Shown piece after piece: positions 33,651 to 42,566 of a stretch of 64,000 bases of DNA. The notes under the pieces were generated by a model, which saw only the letters and a list, made by a program, of their open reading frames with translations, was not told the origin of the DNA and searched no databases. The stretch is from contig JAEXNT010000058.1 in NCBI GenBank assembly GCA_023439545.1, positions 1 through 64,000 on the forward strand, written 5' to 3'. The position numbers and the translations under genes are program-made. The DNA is from Bacillota bacterium. GTDB taxonomy: Bacteria > Bacillota > Clostridia > Acetivibrionales > DTU013. Positions within the stretch are counted from its first letter, which is position 1. Each line of letters opens with the position of its first letter.

Positions 33651-36182
33651 ATGAAAATTGCATTTTCCACACTGGGATGCCCGGACTTCGACTGGCCGGA
33701 CATTTACTCCATGGCGAAGGATCTCGGCTTTGACGGCATCGAGATACGCGGTCTCGGGAAAGACATATTCGCCGTGCAGGCGCAGCCTTTTACGGAGCAT
33801 CAGCTGCCCAGCACCGTTAAAAAACTTTCGGAACTGAGACTGGAGATACCATGCCTGTCATCCGGCTGCTGCCTGAAATTCAAGGATAACGATGAGAAAA
33901 ACTGCGACGAGATAATACAATATATTAATCTTGCCGCCAAATTAAAATCGCCGTATATAAGGGTGCTCGGAGACCTGGAACCCCAGGCGGACGGCGAGGT
34001 GGACGATGAAGTCGTCATTTCGGCCCTGAAACGTCTTGCACCTATAGCCGAAGAAAAGGGCGTTACGCTCCTTGTGGAGACAAACGGCGTATATGCGGAC
34101 ACAGGCCGGCTTGGCAACCTGCTCAATACTGTGGCCAGCGATTCGGTAGGCGCACTGTGGGACGTTCACCACCCTTTCCGTTTCGCCGGTGAAAAAGCTG
34201 GAAAAACCGTGCAGAATCTTGGCGCGTATATAAAATATGTGCATGTCAAGGATTCAGTCATTGAAGACAGTAAAATATCCTACAGGCTCATGGGCGAAGG
34301 AGACCTTCCCATAGACGATTTCATGCGCGCCCTGAGATCTATAAACTACGAAGGCTATGTTTCGCTTGAATGGGTAAAACGCTGGGCTGCCGACCTAAGC
34401 GACGCCGGCGTCGTTTTCCCGCACTTTATGAATTTCATGGGAGCATACCTCGATAAAGGGACCCAGAGAGGCCGCCTGTTTTACAATAACGCAAAGACGG
34501 GTCAATTCGTATGGGAGAAGGATTCCTTGATCGACCTGACCTTCCCTCAGGTATTGGACCGAATTGTTGACGAATTTCCAAACCAGTATGCTTTCCGTTA
34601 TACGACGCTGGACTACACCAGGACATACTCGGAATTCCGTGACGACGTCGACACCTTTGCCCGCGCGCTCATAGCTCTTGGCGTAAAGCCGGGGGATCAC
34701 GTATCCATCTGGGCTACCAACGTGCCGCAATGGTACATCACTTTCTGGGCCACGACGAAGATAGGCGCTGTGCTTGTCACGGTCAACACGGCATACAAGA
34801 TCTATGAAGCCGAATACCTGCTGAGGCAGTCAGATACGCATACACTGGTAATGATAGACGGTTACAAGGATTCAAATTATGTTGAAATAATCAAGGAGCT
34901 GTGCCCCGAGCTTGAGACCGCAGAGGCCGGCAAGCCGCTTCATATAAAGAGACTGCCGTTCCTGCGCAATATCATAACGGTGGATTCAAGACAGAAGGGC
35001 TGCCTGACATGGGACGAAGCCGTTGCAATGTCTGAAATGACGCCGGTCGAGGAGGTTTACCGCCGCGCTCTGTCGCTTAACAGGCATGACGTTTGCAACA
35101 TGCAGTATACCTCGGGTACCACGGGCTTCCCCAAAGGAGTCATGCTCACGCACTACAACGTGGTCAACAACGGTAAAAACATAGGAGACTGCATGGACCT
35201 TTCCACCGCGGACCGCATGATGATACATGTGCCCATGTTCCACTGTTTTGGAATGGTGCTGGCAATGACGGCTTCGATGACCCACGGCGTAACGATGTCC
35301 CCGATACCTTATTTTTCTCCGAGGCAGTCGCTCGACTGCATAAACAAGGAGAAGATAACCTGCTTCCACGGCGTTCCGACGATGTTTATAGCCATGCTCG
35401 AACACGAGGATTTCCCGAAGACGGATTTCTCGTATATGAGAACAGGTATAATGGCCGGAAGCCCATGCCCTGTCAAGTATATGCAGGAGGTCGTGGACAA
35501 GATGAATATGTCTCAGATCACAATCGTGTTCGGCCAGACTGAATCCTCGCCGGGCTGTACGCAAACCCGAGTGGAAGACTCGGTAGAACTGCGTGTCAAT
35601 ACGGTTGGGCGCGCGCTGCCCGGAGTCGAGTGCAGAATAGTGGATCCCGAGACGAACAGGGAGCTGCCTCCCAATGTAGACGGCGAATTCGTCGCGAGGG
35701 GCTATAATATAATGAAGGGCTATTACAAAATGCCCGAAGCAACCGCGGCTGCCATAGATGAGAACGGCTGGCTCCATACGGGCGACCTGGCAAGGGTGGA
35801 CGAGAACGGGTATTACAAGATCACGGGCCGTATCAAGGATATGATAATCCGTGGAGGAGAAAACATATATCCGAAGGAAATTGAAGATTTCATATATCAT
35901 CATCCGAAGGTGAAGGACGTACAGGTCATCGGCGTACCCGACAAGCAGTACGGCGAGGAGATAATGGCCTGCGTCATACCGAAGGACGGCGTCGAGCTTT
36001 CGGCTGAAGAAATCAAGGATTATTGCCGCTCCAACATGGCAAAGCATAAAACTCCGCGTTATGTTGAATTTGTCACTGAGTTTCCGATGAACGCGGCAGG
36101 TAAGATAATGAAATACAAGATGCGCGAATGGGCAGTCGATAAACTGGGCCTGCAGGCCGATAGCCGCATAGTAACTGCGTGA
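33651..36182 (+). CDS. Fusion of sugar-phosphate-isomerase-like TIM barrel and AMP-dependent acyl-CoA synthetase
   Basis: 843 residues in one frame. Residues 1-265 are a xylose-isomerase/AP-endonuclease-2-like TIM barrel (LGFDGIEIRG, LLVETNG, ALWDVHHPF, YVHVKDS, VSLEWVKRW), with the Glu, Asp and His metal ligands of this family. Residues about 285-840 are an adenylate-forming ligase of the fatty-acyl-CoA synthetase type: YTSGTTGFPKG near 485, GYYKMPEAT, TGDLARVDENGYYKITGR and the end Lys in AAGKIMKYKM. The ligase would activate a carboxylic acid as acyl-AMP and then CoA thioester; the barrel may supply or modify the substrate. A T-box leader controls it, so it probably serves amino-acid-linked metabolism. 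The substrate is unknown. Confidence 0.88.
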   Translation: MKIAFSTLGCPDFDWPDIYSMAKDLGFDGIEIRGLGKDIFAVQAQPFTEHQLPSTVKKLSELRLEIPCLSSGCCLKFKDNDEKNCDEIIQYINLAAKLKSPYIRVLGDLEPQADGEVDDEVVISALKRLAPIAEEKGVTLLVETNGVYADTGRLGNLLNTVASDSVGALWDVHHPFRFAGEKAGKTVQNLGAYIKYVHVKDSVIEDSKISYRLMGEGDLPIDDFMRALRSINYEGYVSLEWVKRWAADLSDAGVVFPHFMNFMGAYLDKGTQRGRLFYNNAKTGQFVWEKDSLIDLTFPQVLDRIVDEFPNQYAFRYTTLDYTRTYSEFRDDVDTFARALIALGVKPGDHVSIWATNVPQWYITFWATTKIGAVLVTVNTAYKIYEAEYLLRQSDTHTLVMIDGYKDSNYVEIIKELCPELETAEAGKPLHIKRLPFLRNIITVDSRQKGCLTWDEAVAMSEMTPVEEVYRRALSLNRHDVCNMQYTSGTTGFPKGVMLTHYNVVNNGKNIGDCMDLSTADRMMIHVPMFHCFGMVLAMTASMTHGVTMSPIPYFSPRQSLDCINKEKITCFHGVPTMFIAMLEHEDFPKTDFSYMRTGIMAGSPCPVKYMQEVVDKMNMSQITIVFGQTESSPGCTQTRVEDSVELRVNTVGRALPGVECRIVDPETNRELPPNVDGEFVARGYNIMKGYYKMPEATAAAIDENGWLHTGDLARVDENGYYKITGRIKDMIIRGGENIYPKEIEDFIYHHPKVKDVQVIGVPDKQYGEEIMACVIPKDGVELSAEEIKDYCRSNMAKHKTPRYVEFVTEFPMNAAGKIMKYKMREWAVDKLGLQADSRIVTA

Positions 36183-36230
36183 CCGGTCTCATGGCAGCCT
36201 CTCGTAAGCAAACGGAATACAGCGTTGAGA

Positions 36231-36268
36231 AAACCGGGAAAGCTTTAGTAATGCTTCCCGGTTTTTTA
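36231..36268. terminator. Terminator between convergent genes
   Basis: AACCGGGAA-a-GC, loop, GC-TTCCCGGTT, then TTTT. It serves the synthetase fusion; its 3' end touches the stop of the tetR gene. Confidence 0.88.
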
Positions 36269-36826
36269 TCTTTTTGAATACTTGTCGATGACGAATTCAA
36301 GGCAGTCATTGGTCATTGGATGCAGAACCTTGCTGTACTCATACGGTGACGTTTTCATGCCCTCCCGGGCCCACTGCGCCACTGTGCTCGTCACGGCATT
36401 GGTGAAGTAGCTGGCGGTCATTCGCATTTCCTCTGCAGACATCAGGGCGGATCCAGGGTGTTTCTTTATGGCCTGCATTATTGCGTCGTATACGATCGCG
36501 TAAAAATGCTCGCGTAGATTGTTCTGCACTTCCGAGGTAAGCGCTGCCACATAGAATTCCTTGTTTTTATAAAGATTATCGAGCAATTCGTCTATTATTG
36601 AGTTATCATTGTTCAAATCCTCTATCGACGCGTACTCTTTATCGAAGATCCAGCATATCAGCTCCTGTTTGTCACTGAAATGATAGTAGAAGGTTTTACG
36701 GTTCAATCCGCAGTTGGCGACTATATCCTGGACGCTTATCCTGTCCAGCGGTTTATTCCGCATAATCGATTTGAGCGTATCGGCAAGCAGCTGTTTCGTA
36801 AGCTCCGGCTTTGACAAAGCTCTCAC
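36266..36826 (-). CDS. TetR-family transcriptional regulator
   Basis: 186 residues. The N-terminal helix-turn-helix reads ISVQDIVANCGLNRKTFYYHF, close to the DhaS/TetR_C_8 subgroup; the C-terminal half is a helical ligand-binding region. Its target is unknown. It diverges from the calcium-type ATPase gene with 242 bp between, so that gene is a candidate, as is its own promoter. Confidence 0.88.
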   Translation of the reverse strand: MRALSKPELTKQLLADTLKSIMRNKPLDRISVQDIVANCGLNRKTFYYHFSDKQELICWIFDKEYASIEDLNNDNSIIDELLDNLYKNKEFYVAALTSEVQNNLREHFYAIVYDAIMQAIKKHPGSALMSAEEMRMTASYFTNAVTSTVAQWAREGMKTSPYEYSKVLHPMTNDCLEFVIDKYSKR

Positions 36827-36959
36827 TTCCTTCCGTTAGGGCAAACGTCCGTGAAAAAATTACACAGAACCTCAAATGTGTGTAAAAATAGGACAATTGA
36901 TTATATATATTGGTTAACAACTATATTACACCATGCTAAACTGATTGTAAATCTACCGG

Positions 36960-36993
36960 GACTGCCATATTTCGAATCTTTGGCAGTCTTTTT
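36960..36993 (+). terminator. Orphan terminator in front of the P-type ATPase gene
   Basis: GACTGCCA pairs perfectly with TGGCAGTC across a 13-base loop, followed by TTTTT, 76 bases before the ATPase start. No plus-strand gene ends here. It may be an attenuator or the end of a small transcript from 36880 onward. I find no known riboswitch consensus. Confidence 0.6.
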
Positions 36994-37068
36994 ATACGGA
37001 GATTGTCTATACTATATTAAAGGAAATTGTGCTATTATTATTTCCAGGGATAATGAAAGGGTTTAAAA

Positions 37069-39663
37069 ATGCAACATTATTTTGAAGACGTCAATACGGT
37101 AATCAAGTCACAGGAAACTTCCAGTGATGGACTGGATACTTCGCAGGCCTCGGAAAGGCTTCAGAAATACGGCAGGAACAAGCTTGCGGAAGGTAAAAGG
37201 AAGCCGCTGCCGTTGAGGTTGCTCGACCAGATGAAGGATCCGATGGTGATCATTCTTATAGCTGCAGCAATAGTTTCGGGCGCTGTCGGCGAGCTTGCCG
37301 ACATGATAATCATACTTATGGTCGTAGTCCTGAATTCGATTCTGGGCGTTGTGCAGGAGGGAAAAGCCGAGAAGGCTATCGAAGCTCTCCAGAATATGTC
37401 TTCACCTTTTTCCAAAGTCAGGAGGAAAGGGCATGTATTGCAAGTCAAGTCGGAAGAGGTAGTGCCGGGCGATATCGTACTGCTTGAAGCCGGCGATGCA
37501 GTGCCAGCCGATATGAGGCTCATTGCCGCTGCCAGCCTCAAGATAGAGGAGGCATCGCTAACAGGCGAATCCGTGCCGTCTGATAAATACAGCCAGGCTA
37601 TTGAAAAGTCAGTAAGCGACGTACCGCTCGGAGACCGCCATAATATGGCGTATATGGGTACGAGTGTAGTTTACGGCCGCGGTGAAGGCGTGGTGGTTGA
37701 AACCGGCATGTCTACGGAAATGGGTAAAATTGCGGGGATACTTTCGAACACGAGCGACGATAAAACGCCGCTGCAGAAAACGCTCGCCGGCCTTAGCCGC
37801 ATACTCAGTGTCGGTGTTCTCGCCATAAGCGTATTCATATTCGTCTTCGGCGTCCTTAGCAACGGGGGCTTTACAGGCAGCAGTGTACTCGAAATGTTCC
37901 TGGTGGCCATAAGCCTTGCTGTTGCAGCGATACCCGAGGGACTTGTCGCAGTTGTTACGGTAGTGCTGTCTATCGGCGTTACGAAAATGTCCAGGCGCAA
38001 TGCCATAATCAGAAAGCTCACGGCCGTAGAGACACTTGGCTGTACGCAGGTAATATGCTCGGACAAGACAGGTACGCTAACACAGAATAAAATGACAGTG
38101 GTAGACACATTCGGCGATGTACGCAGATTATCCATTTCCATGGCGCTCTGCAATGATGTATCTATTTCCCGAGATAACGGCGAAATAGTCGGTGAGCCGA
38201 CAGAGAGCGCGCTTGTCAGGTTTGCTTTGGAACAGGGCATAAACAAGAATGAACTGCTGGACATTATGCCTCGTGTAGCTGAAGCGCCCTTCGATTCCGA
38301 AAGAAAGATGATGTCTACGGTACACAATGACCCCGATGGAAAATTCGTTCAATATACAAAAGGCGCGCCGGATGAACTTCTCGGCAGGTGTACGAGTATA
38401 CTGACCTCCGAAGGGACAGCACCCCTGACTGAAGAAATGAGGACAGTAATACTTGACGAAAACAGGAGGATGGCGGGTAAAGCGCTGCGTGTCCTGGGTT
38501 CGGCGCTGAAAATAACCGACAGGATACCCGAAGATACGTCACCTGCCGGCCTTGAAAGAGGTCTAACGTTTATAGGCCTTGTTGGCATGATAGACCCGGT
38601 AAGGCCTGAAGTCAAAGCGGCTATAGATAAATGCCGAGCTGCAGGGATCAAACCTGTTATGATCACCGGCGACCATAAGATTACTGCAATAGCCATAGCA
38701 AAGGAACTGGGAATAATAACCGATGAAAGCCAGGCCATTACAGGGCTTGAATTGAACGAACTGTCCGATGAGGAATTCGAAAAAAACATACTTAAATATG
38801 GCGTTTATGCACGAGTACAGCCTGAGCACAAGGTCAGGATAGTCAGGATGTGGAAGAAGCTCGGCAAAATCACTGCGATGACGGGCGACGGCGTCAATGA
38901 TGCCCCGGCCTTGAAATCTGCGGATATAGGCGTAGGCATGGGGATCACCGGGACGGATGTTTCAAAAAATGTTTCCGATATGGTACTGGCGGACGACAAT
39001 TTTGCTTCCATCGTTTATGCAGTCGAGGAAGGCCGCAGGATCTACGATAATATCCGCAAGGCGATACAATTTCTACTCTCTTCGAACCTGAGTGAGGTTG
39101 TTGCCCTGTTTACGGCAACACTTTTGAATTTCCGCCTTTTCAGTCCGATTCATATACTTTGGATCAACCTTGTGACCGACACTCTGCCTGCGATAGCCCT
39201 GGGAATGGAAAATGCCGAAGAAGATATCATGCGAAAACCTCCCCGCAGCGCAAAGGAAGGGGTATTTGCAGGCGGGCTCGCCATGGATGTGGTTTATCAG
39301 GGTATAGTCATTGCGGCGCTGACATTGGCCTCATATATGATAGGTAACAGGCAGGACCACATCACCGGTATGACAATGGCTTTCCTGACCATGTCTTCGT
39401 GCGAGGTATTCCAGTCGCTGAACTTAAGGTCGAGAACAAAATCCATATTCAGACTGAAGACCCATAACAAATATCTGACCGGAGCCATGATATTGTCGCT
39501 GATACTTACGATAGCCGTCATTTATATACCGGGCGTCAACACTATATTCAGCCTTACGGCGCTTCCGGCAGACAGATTTTTAGCAGGCATGGCCCTTGCG
39601 GTCGCTATCATACCGGTGGTTGAGCTGGTGAAATTTGTACAGTCATTGTTAATAAGGAGATAG
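37069..39663 (+). CDS. Calcium-translocating P-type ATPase (SERCA/PMCA-like)
   Basis: 864 residues with ten membrane segments. Order: cation ATPase N-terminus, TGES loop as LTGESVP, AAIPEGL in helix 4, phosphorylated Asp332 in SDKTGTLTQNK, the nucleotide domain with KGAPDELL, the hinge MITGDH and TGDGVNDAPALK, then C-terminal helices including NLVTDTLPA. The PEGL motif and the helix-6 N-L-V-T-D fit Ca2+ export of the PMR1/LMCA1 group, though Mn2+ may also be carried. GAAAGGG precedes the ATG. Probably in one unit with the next small membrane gene. Confidence 0.92.
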   Translation: MQHYFEDVNTVIKSQETSSDGLDTSQASERLQKYGRNKLAEGKRKPLPLRLLDQMKDPMVIILIAAAIVSGAVGELADMIIILMVVVLNSILGVVQEGKAEKAIEALQNMSSPFSKVRRKGHVLQVKSEEVVPGDIVLLEAGDAVPADMRLIAAASLKIEEASLTGESVPSDKYSQAIEKSVSDVPLGDRHNMAYMGTSVVYGRGEGVVVETGMSTEMGKIAGILSNTSDDKTPLQKTLAGLSRILSVGVLAISVFIFVFGVLSNGGFTGSSVLEMFLVAISLAVAAIPEGLVAVVTVVLSIGVTKMSRRNAIIRKLTAVETLGCTQVICSDKTGTLTQNKMTVVDTFGDVRRLSISMALCNDVSISRDNGEIVGEPTESALVRFALEQGINKNELLDIMPRVAEAPFDSERKMMSTVHNDPDGKFVQYTKGAPDELLGRCTSILTSEGTAPLTEEMRTVILDENRRMAGKALRVLGSALKITDRIPEDTSPAGLERGLTFIGLVGMIDPVRPEVKAAIDKCRAAGIKPVMITGDHKITAIAIAKELGIITDESQAITGLELNELSDEEFEKNILKYGVYARVQPEHKVRIVRMWKKLGKITAMTGDGVNDAPALKSADIGVGMGITGTDVSKNVSDMVLADDNFASIVYAVEEGRRIYDNIRKAIQFLLSSNLSEVVALFTATLLNFRLFSPIHILWINLVTDTLPAIALGMENAEEDIMRKPPRSAKEGVFAGGLAMDVVYQGIVIAALTLASYMIGNRQDHITGMTMAFLTMSSCEVFQSLNLRSRTKSIFRLKTHNKYLTGAMILSLILTIAVIYIPGVNTIFSLTALPADRFLAGMALAVAIIPVVELVKFVQSLLIRR

Positions 39664-39673
39664 GGGAGATACC

Positions 39674-40066
39674 ATGGATTGGTTACGTAAGTTTATGATG
39701 GGCAGGTACGGAGCGGATCGTCTCTCGTTTGCCCTGCTGATTTTATCGATAATACTGACTTTCCTCGGGAGCATACTGCATTTGGCGCTTCTGACGTACT
39801 TGAGCTATATTCCGCTAATACTGGTCATTTACAGGATGCTTTCCAGAAATATAAAAAAGAGGAGCATGGAAAATTACAAGTTCTCGATGCTCATAAGCCC
39901 GGTATACGGTTGGTTCATCGGGATGCGCAGGCGTTTTTCCGAAAGAGGGACGCACAAGTATATGAAATGCCCCGAATGCAAGGCCGAATTGCGTGTTCCG
40001 AAGGGAAAAGGTACGATCGTGGTAACATGTCCAAAATGCAGGACGGAATTCAAAGCAAGAACCTGA
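39674..40066 (+). CDS. Small membrane protein with C-terminal zinc ribbon
   Basis: 130 residues. Two membrane helices (about 18-55) are followed by a basic stretch and a C-terminal zinc-ribbon with CPEC and CPKC pairs 17 residues apart. This layout is common in clostridial proteins of unknown function. It lies ten bases after the Ca-ATPase gene, with its own AGGGGAG site, so the two are likely co-transcribed. Confidence 0.82.
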   Translation: MDWLRKFMMGRYGADRLSFALLILSIILTFLGSILHLALLTYLSYIPLILVIYRMLSRNIKKRSMENYKFSMLISPVYGWFIGMRRRFSERGTHKYMKCPECKAELRVPKGKGTIVVTCPKCRTEFKART

Positions 40067-40078
40067 GGTGGATGTTCT

Positions 40079-40252
40079 GTGGGATCGGGCAACAGCTATA
40101 GTTCATGGGAGCGCATGATTTCCCGGCTCGAGATTTATGGCCCCGTGACAAAAGACGTTCCGGCATCGATTTTCCAGCTTACAAAGGGAACCGTATTTGT
40201 TAGCGAAGACATGGCACGCCCCATTGAAAAGATGGATTTAACGGCATTTTAA
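40079..40252 (+). CDS. Small hypothetical protein (57 residues, GTG start)
   Basis: Open from GTG 40079 to TAA 40252, behind GAGGTGG. It reads SWERMISRLEIYGPV, then KGTVFVSEDMARPIEKM. No membrane segment or known motif. It starts 13 bases after the zinc-ribbon gene and so may be the third gene of that unit. It may also be a chance frame; codon use is compatible with coding. Confidence 0.45.
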   Translation: MGSGNSYSSWERMISRLEIYGPVTKDVPASIFQLTKGTVFVSEDMARPIEKMDLTAF

Positions 40253-40285
40253 AGTGTCCGGCAACACCTAATTACATTATAATCA

Positions 40286-40349
40286 CCAGTCCCCCACTCA
40301 TATTAATGAGGGGTTGATACTTTGAAAAGCCTTAGAAATAAGGCTTTTC
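40286..40349 (+). other. Two stem-loops after the small gene
   Basis: The first pairs CCC-CACTCAT with ATGAG-GGG around ATTA. The second pairs GAAAAGCCTTA with TAAGGCTTTTC around GAAA (40324-40349), a perfect 11-base stem. Neither has a strong T run. They probably end the Ca-ATPase transcript. Confidence 0.6.
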
Positions 40350-40414
40350 GGTGTAAATAACGTTTTCGGGGGATTAGCGGCTGCCAACCCTCAGCAAGAC
40401 GGGACAGACGCGCA

Positions 40415-40460
40415 GTTCAGGAGTGCAAAGCGGAGAAGGCCATAGAAGCTTTAGTATGTC
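40415..40460 (+). pseudogene. 46-bp echo of the P-type ATPase gene
   Basis: This stretch reads VQECKAEKAIEAL in one frame, matching VQEGKAEKAIEAL in the intact ATPase. At DNA level it aligns with 37351-37400 over nearly its whole length, with about eight changes and a short gap, and the match even runs on into TATGTC. Nothing before it matches. It looks like a leftover of a second, deleted P-type ATPase gene or a duplication. Confidence 0.5.
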
Positions 40461-40908
40461 AGGACAGCATTTTACTGTTCAAAAAGTTTTCAACAACCAT
40501 TAAAGCGGCTCCGAAAGAGATGGCATAATCCTGAAAATATCCGCCCTTCCTGAAAACTACTGTGCTTTCGCCCTTTTGATTAATTTTTTTAGAGGCGATT
40601 TCCATAGCAATATTGTAAAACAAATCGGAGTGGGATATGACAGGACTACTTAATATAACGATACCGGGATTCAGGAAGTTGACATAATTTGAGAGCCCCG
40701 TGCCGAAGGCAATGGCAGCGCTGGTTACAACTTCCCTGGCCAATTCGTCATTACGGCTGGCAGCTTCCAGTATGTCGATAAAAATTACCTCTATTACACC
40801 GGGAAAACCAGCCACTTTATAGCCGTAACCAACTGCCGCATTGACAGCGACAGGGCCCGGCGACATGCCAGCGTTAGCAATAGAATATGTAAACCATAAA
40901 ACTCGCAT
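40459..40908 (-). pseudogene. Truncated ROK-family protein (C-terminal half)
   Basis: 149 codons. From about residue 45 on it fits the C-terminus of ROK sugar kinases/repressors: DILEAASRNDELAREVV, then GTGLSNYVNFLNPGIVILSS. The N-terminal nucleotide-binding half, the ExGH and the CxCGxxGC zinc motif are missing. The first 40 residues do not fit the family. It follows the LacI gene on the same strand by 28 bp and may once have been its operon partner. Confidence 0.65.
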
Positions 40909-40936
40909 AAGGAGTTTTGCGGCAGGCGTAGGGAGC

Positions 40937-41983
40937 TTACCTTTTCGCCGGTGCTGTTGACTCCCTTATTATAAGTGATGGACGATACTCCACCGAATAG
41001 CTGAAAACGTTTAAATCCGATCTGCTTTTCATTCTCTTGAGCAGCTGTTCAACTGCAAGTTTGCTTCTTTCATTTATGTGATGCTCGATTGTTGTCAGTT
41101 TAGGGTACAGTGTTTTTGCTATGAAAATATTGTCAAAACCGACAACGGAAACATCATTCGGCACACTCAATCCTGCTTCATTCAACGTACTGTATATTCC
41201 CGGAGCCATAAGGTCGCTGACTGCTACCACCGCGGTTACGCTGTGTTTCGACAGCAGCTTCCTTGTCAAGTCATATCCTATTTCTATCTCATATATCTCG
41301 TCGGATTCAATTTCGTTTTCGCTTTCCAGAATATAAAAAGTATCGATGATTCCTTTTGACATTAGATAATCGCGTATTCCATCCAACCTTCTCTGCCTTG
41401 AAAGAGAAACGTTTTTGACCGGAGAAGTCAAAAATGCTATTTTACTGTGACCGAGCTCATAAAGATGTGCTGCTACCATTTCGCCGGCTTTTATACTGTT
41501 CAATCCTATAGTCTGAAGGTTTGCGTAGCTGTCTGTTTCACCAATGATCACTATCGGTATGGACTCGCTGATTTTATTGATATATTCCGTGTTTGACGGA
41601 GTAAATGCTATTACGATTCCATCAACACCCTGGCTAATCAAATCCTCTATATATCTTTTTTCTTTTTCGGGTTTACGCTCGGTATTGCATATGATCGTAT
41701 TATATCCGCTCTCATGAGCAAGTGATTCCACACAGGATGCTACGACCGTGAAATAGGGATTGGTCAAATTTGAGACCATGAGGCCGATGAGCTGTGATGA
41801 TAGATTTACCGAACTAATTTGGTTTCCTTTCTTTTCATATCCGAGTTTTTTGGCAGAATCAAAGACACGCTTGCGAGTTTCGTCAGATATGCTTACTCCA
41901 GGCTTGCCGCTCATAATGAGAGAAACGGTTGTTTGTGATACACCTGCTAGTCTGGCAACATCGGTGGATGTTACTTTCTTCAT
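40937..41983 (-). CDS. LacI-family transcriptional regulator
   Basis: 348 residues. The DNA-binding head is TSTDVARLAGVSQTTVSLIM, followed by the hinge and a sugar-binding-protein-like core (IGLMVSNLTNPYF, GVDGIVIAF, VVAVSDLMAPGI, VSVVGFDNI, TTIEHH). GGAGGATTT precedes the ATG. It diverges from the transporter-sulfatase operon with 583 bp between, so it is the likely local repressor, released by a sugar, polyol or phosphorylated intermediate of that pathway. Confidence 0.92.
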   Translation of the reverse strand: MKKVTSTDVARLAGVSQTTVSLIMSGKPGVSISDETRKRVFDSAKKLGYEKKGNQISSVNLSSQLIGLMVSNLTNPYFTVVASCVESLAHESGYNTIICNTERKPEKEKRYIEDLISQGVDGIVIAFTPSNTEYINKISESIPIVIIGETDSYANLQTIGLNSIKAGEMVAAHLYELGHSKIAFLTSPVKNVSLSRQRRLDGIRDYLMSKGIIDTFYILESENEIESDEIYEIEIGYDLTRKLLSKHSVTAVVAVSDLMAPGIYSTLNEAGLSVPNDVSVVGFDNIFIAKTLYPKLTTIEHHINERSKLAVEQLLKRMKSRSDLNVFSYSVEYRPSLIIRESTAPAKR

Positions 41984-42566
41984 AAATCCTCCTGAATATA
42001 TTTATAACTATTATATTTTTGCTTGCAGCTGTGTAACTAAGTGAAGACTGCTCGTTTAAAATAATGCTATTAATAATAATTAGTTATATTATAGCTTTAT
42101 CGAATGAAACTGTAAATAAGCAATTAGAAGTTCACGCAGCTTCCACACTCGGCCGTATAAGCCGCAAGCGCTTTTGAATTGGTCGCTGCCGCGTATTGTT
42201 CAATTTCGTCACACTAATTTATTCAGGTAATATGATACGAATAAAAATATTACTAATAGAAATGTAAATAGATTAATTGTACAAAGAAAAAAATCAATAA
42301 AATATTATTGACAATGATGGTTTTGTATGTCATTATTATAGCAAGAGTAGTAAAAATTAACGAAAATTCGAGAAAGCAATGAAAAATATTACTAATAAAA
42401 TGTAAAAAAATTCACAAATAAGGTTAGAAATTCTAGTAATAATTCAAGTAATAACATTAACTAACAATTTAATAATAATTCAAATCAATAGATTTACAAT
42501 TGGAAAAGATCAGTTTTCCGAAAGGCAGTAATAATCAATTAAAATATTAACAAGGAGTGAAAGAAA
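41984..42566. promoter_or_regulatory. Long AT-rich control region between lacI-type gene and sulfatase operon
   Basis: No gene is seen in these 583 bp. TTGACA at 42308 and CATTAT at 42331 (17-base spacer) form a probable promoter, leaving a leader of over 200 bases. AAAAATATTACTAATA occurs twice (42243-42258 and 42382-42397) and contains the near-palindrome TATTAC/TAATA; shorter AGTAATA words follow at 42434 and 42449. CAAGCGCTTTTG at 42168 resembles the centre of a LacI-type operator. Which of these binds the repressor is open. Confidence 0.55.

Noticed and set aside
33241..33654. A 137-codon open frame before the synthetase fusion
   Set aside because: It covers the T-box leader and its terminator, and its translation has no family or sensible composition.
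34986..36047. Long antisense open frame (353 codons) in the synthetase gene
   Set aside because: The sense frame has intact ligase motifs; the antisense translation is His/Arg-rich without known domains. The same holds for 55516-56457, 11084-11872 and 47971-48591.
36851..37066. A 71-codon open frame before the Ca-ATPase gene
   Set aside because: It has no ribosome binding site, runs through the orphan terminator hairpin and matches nothing I recognise.
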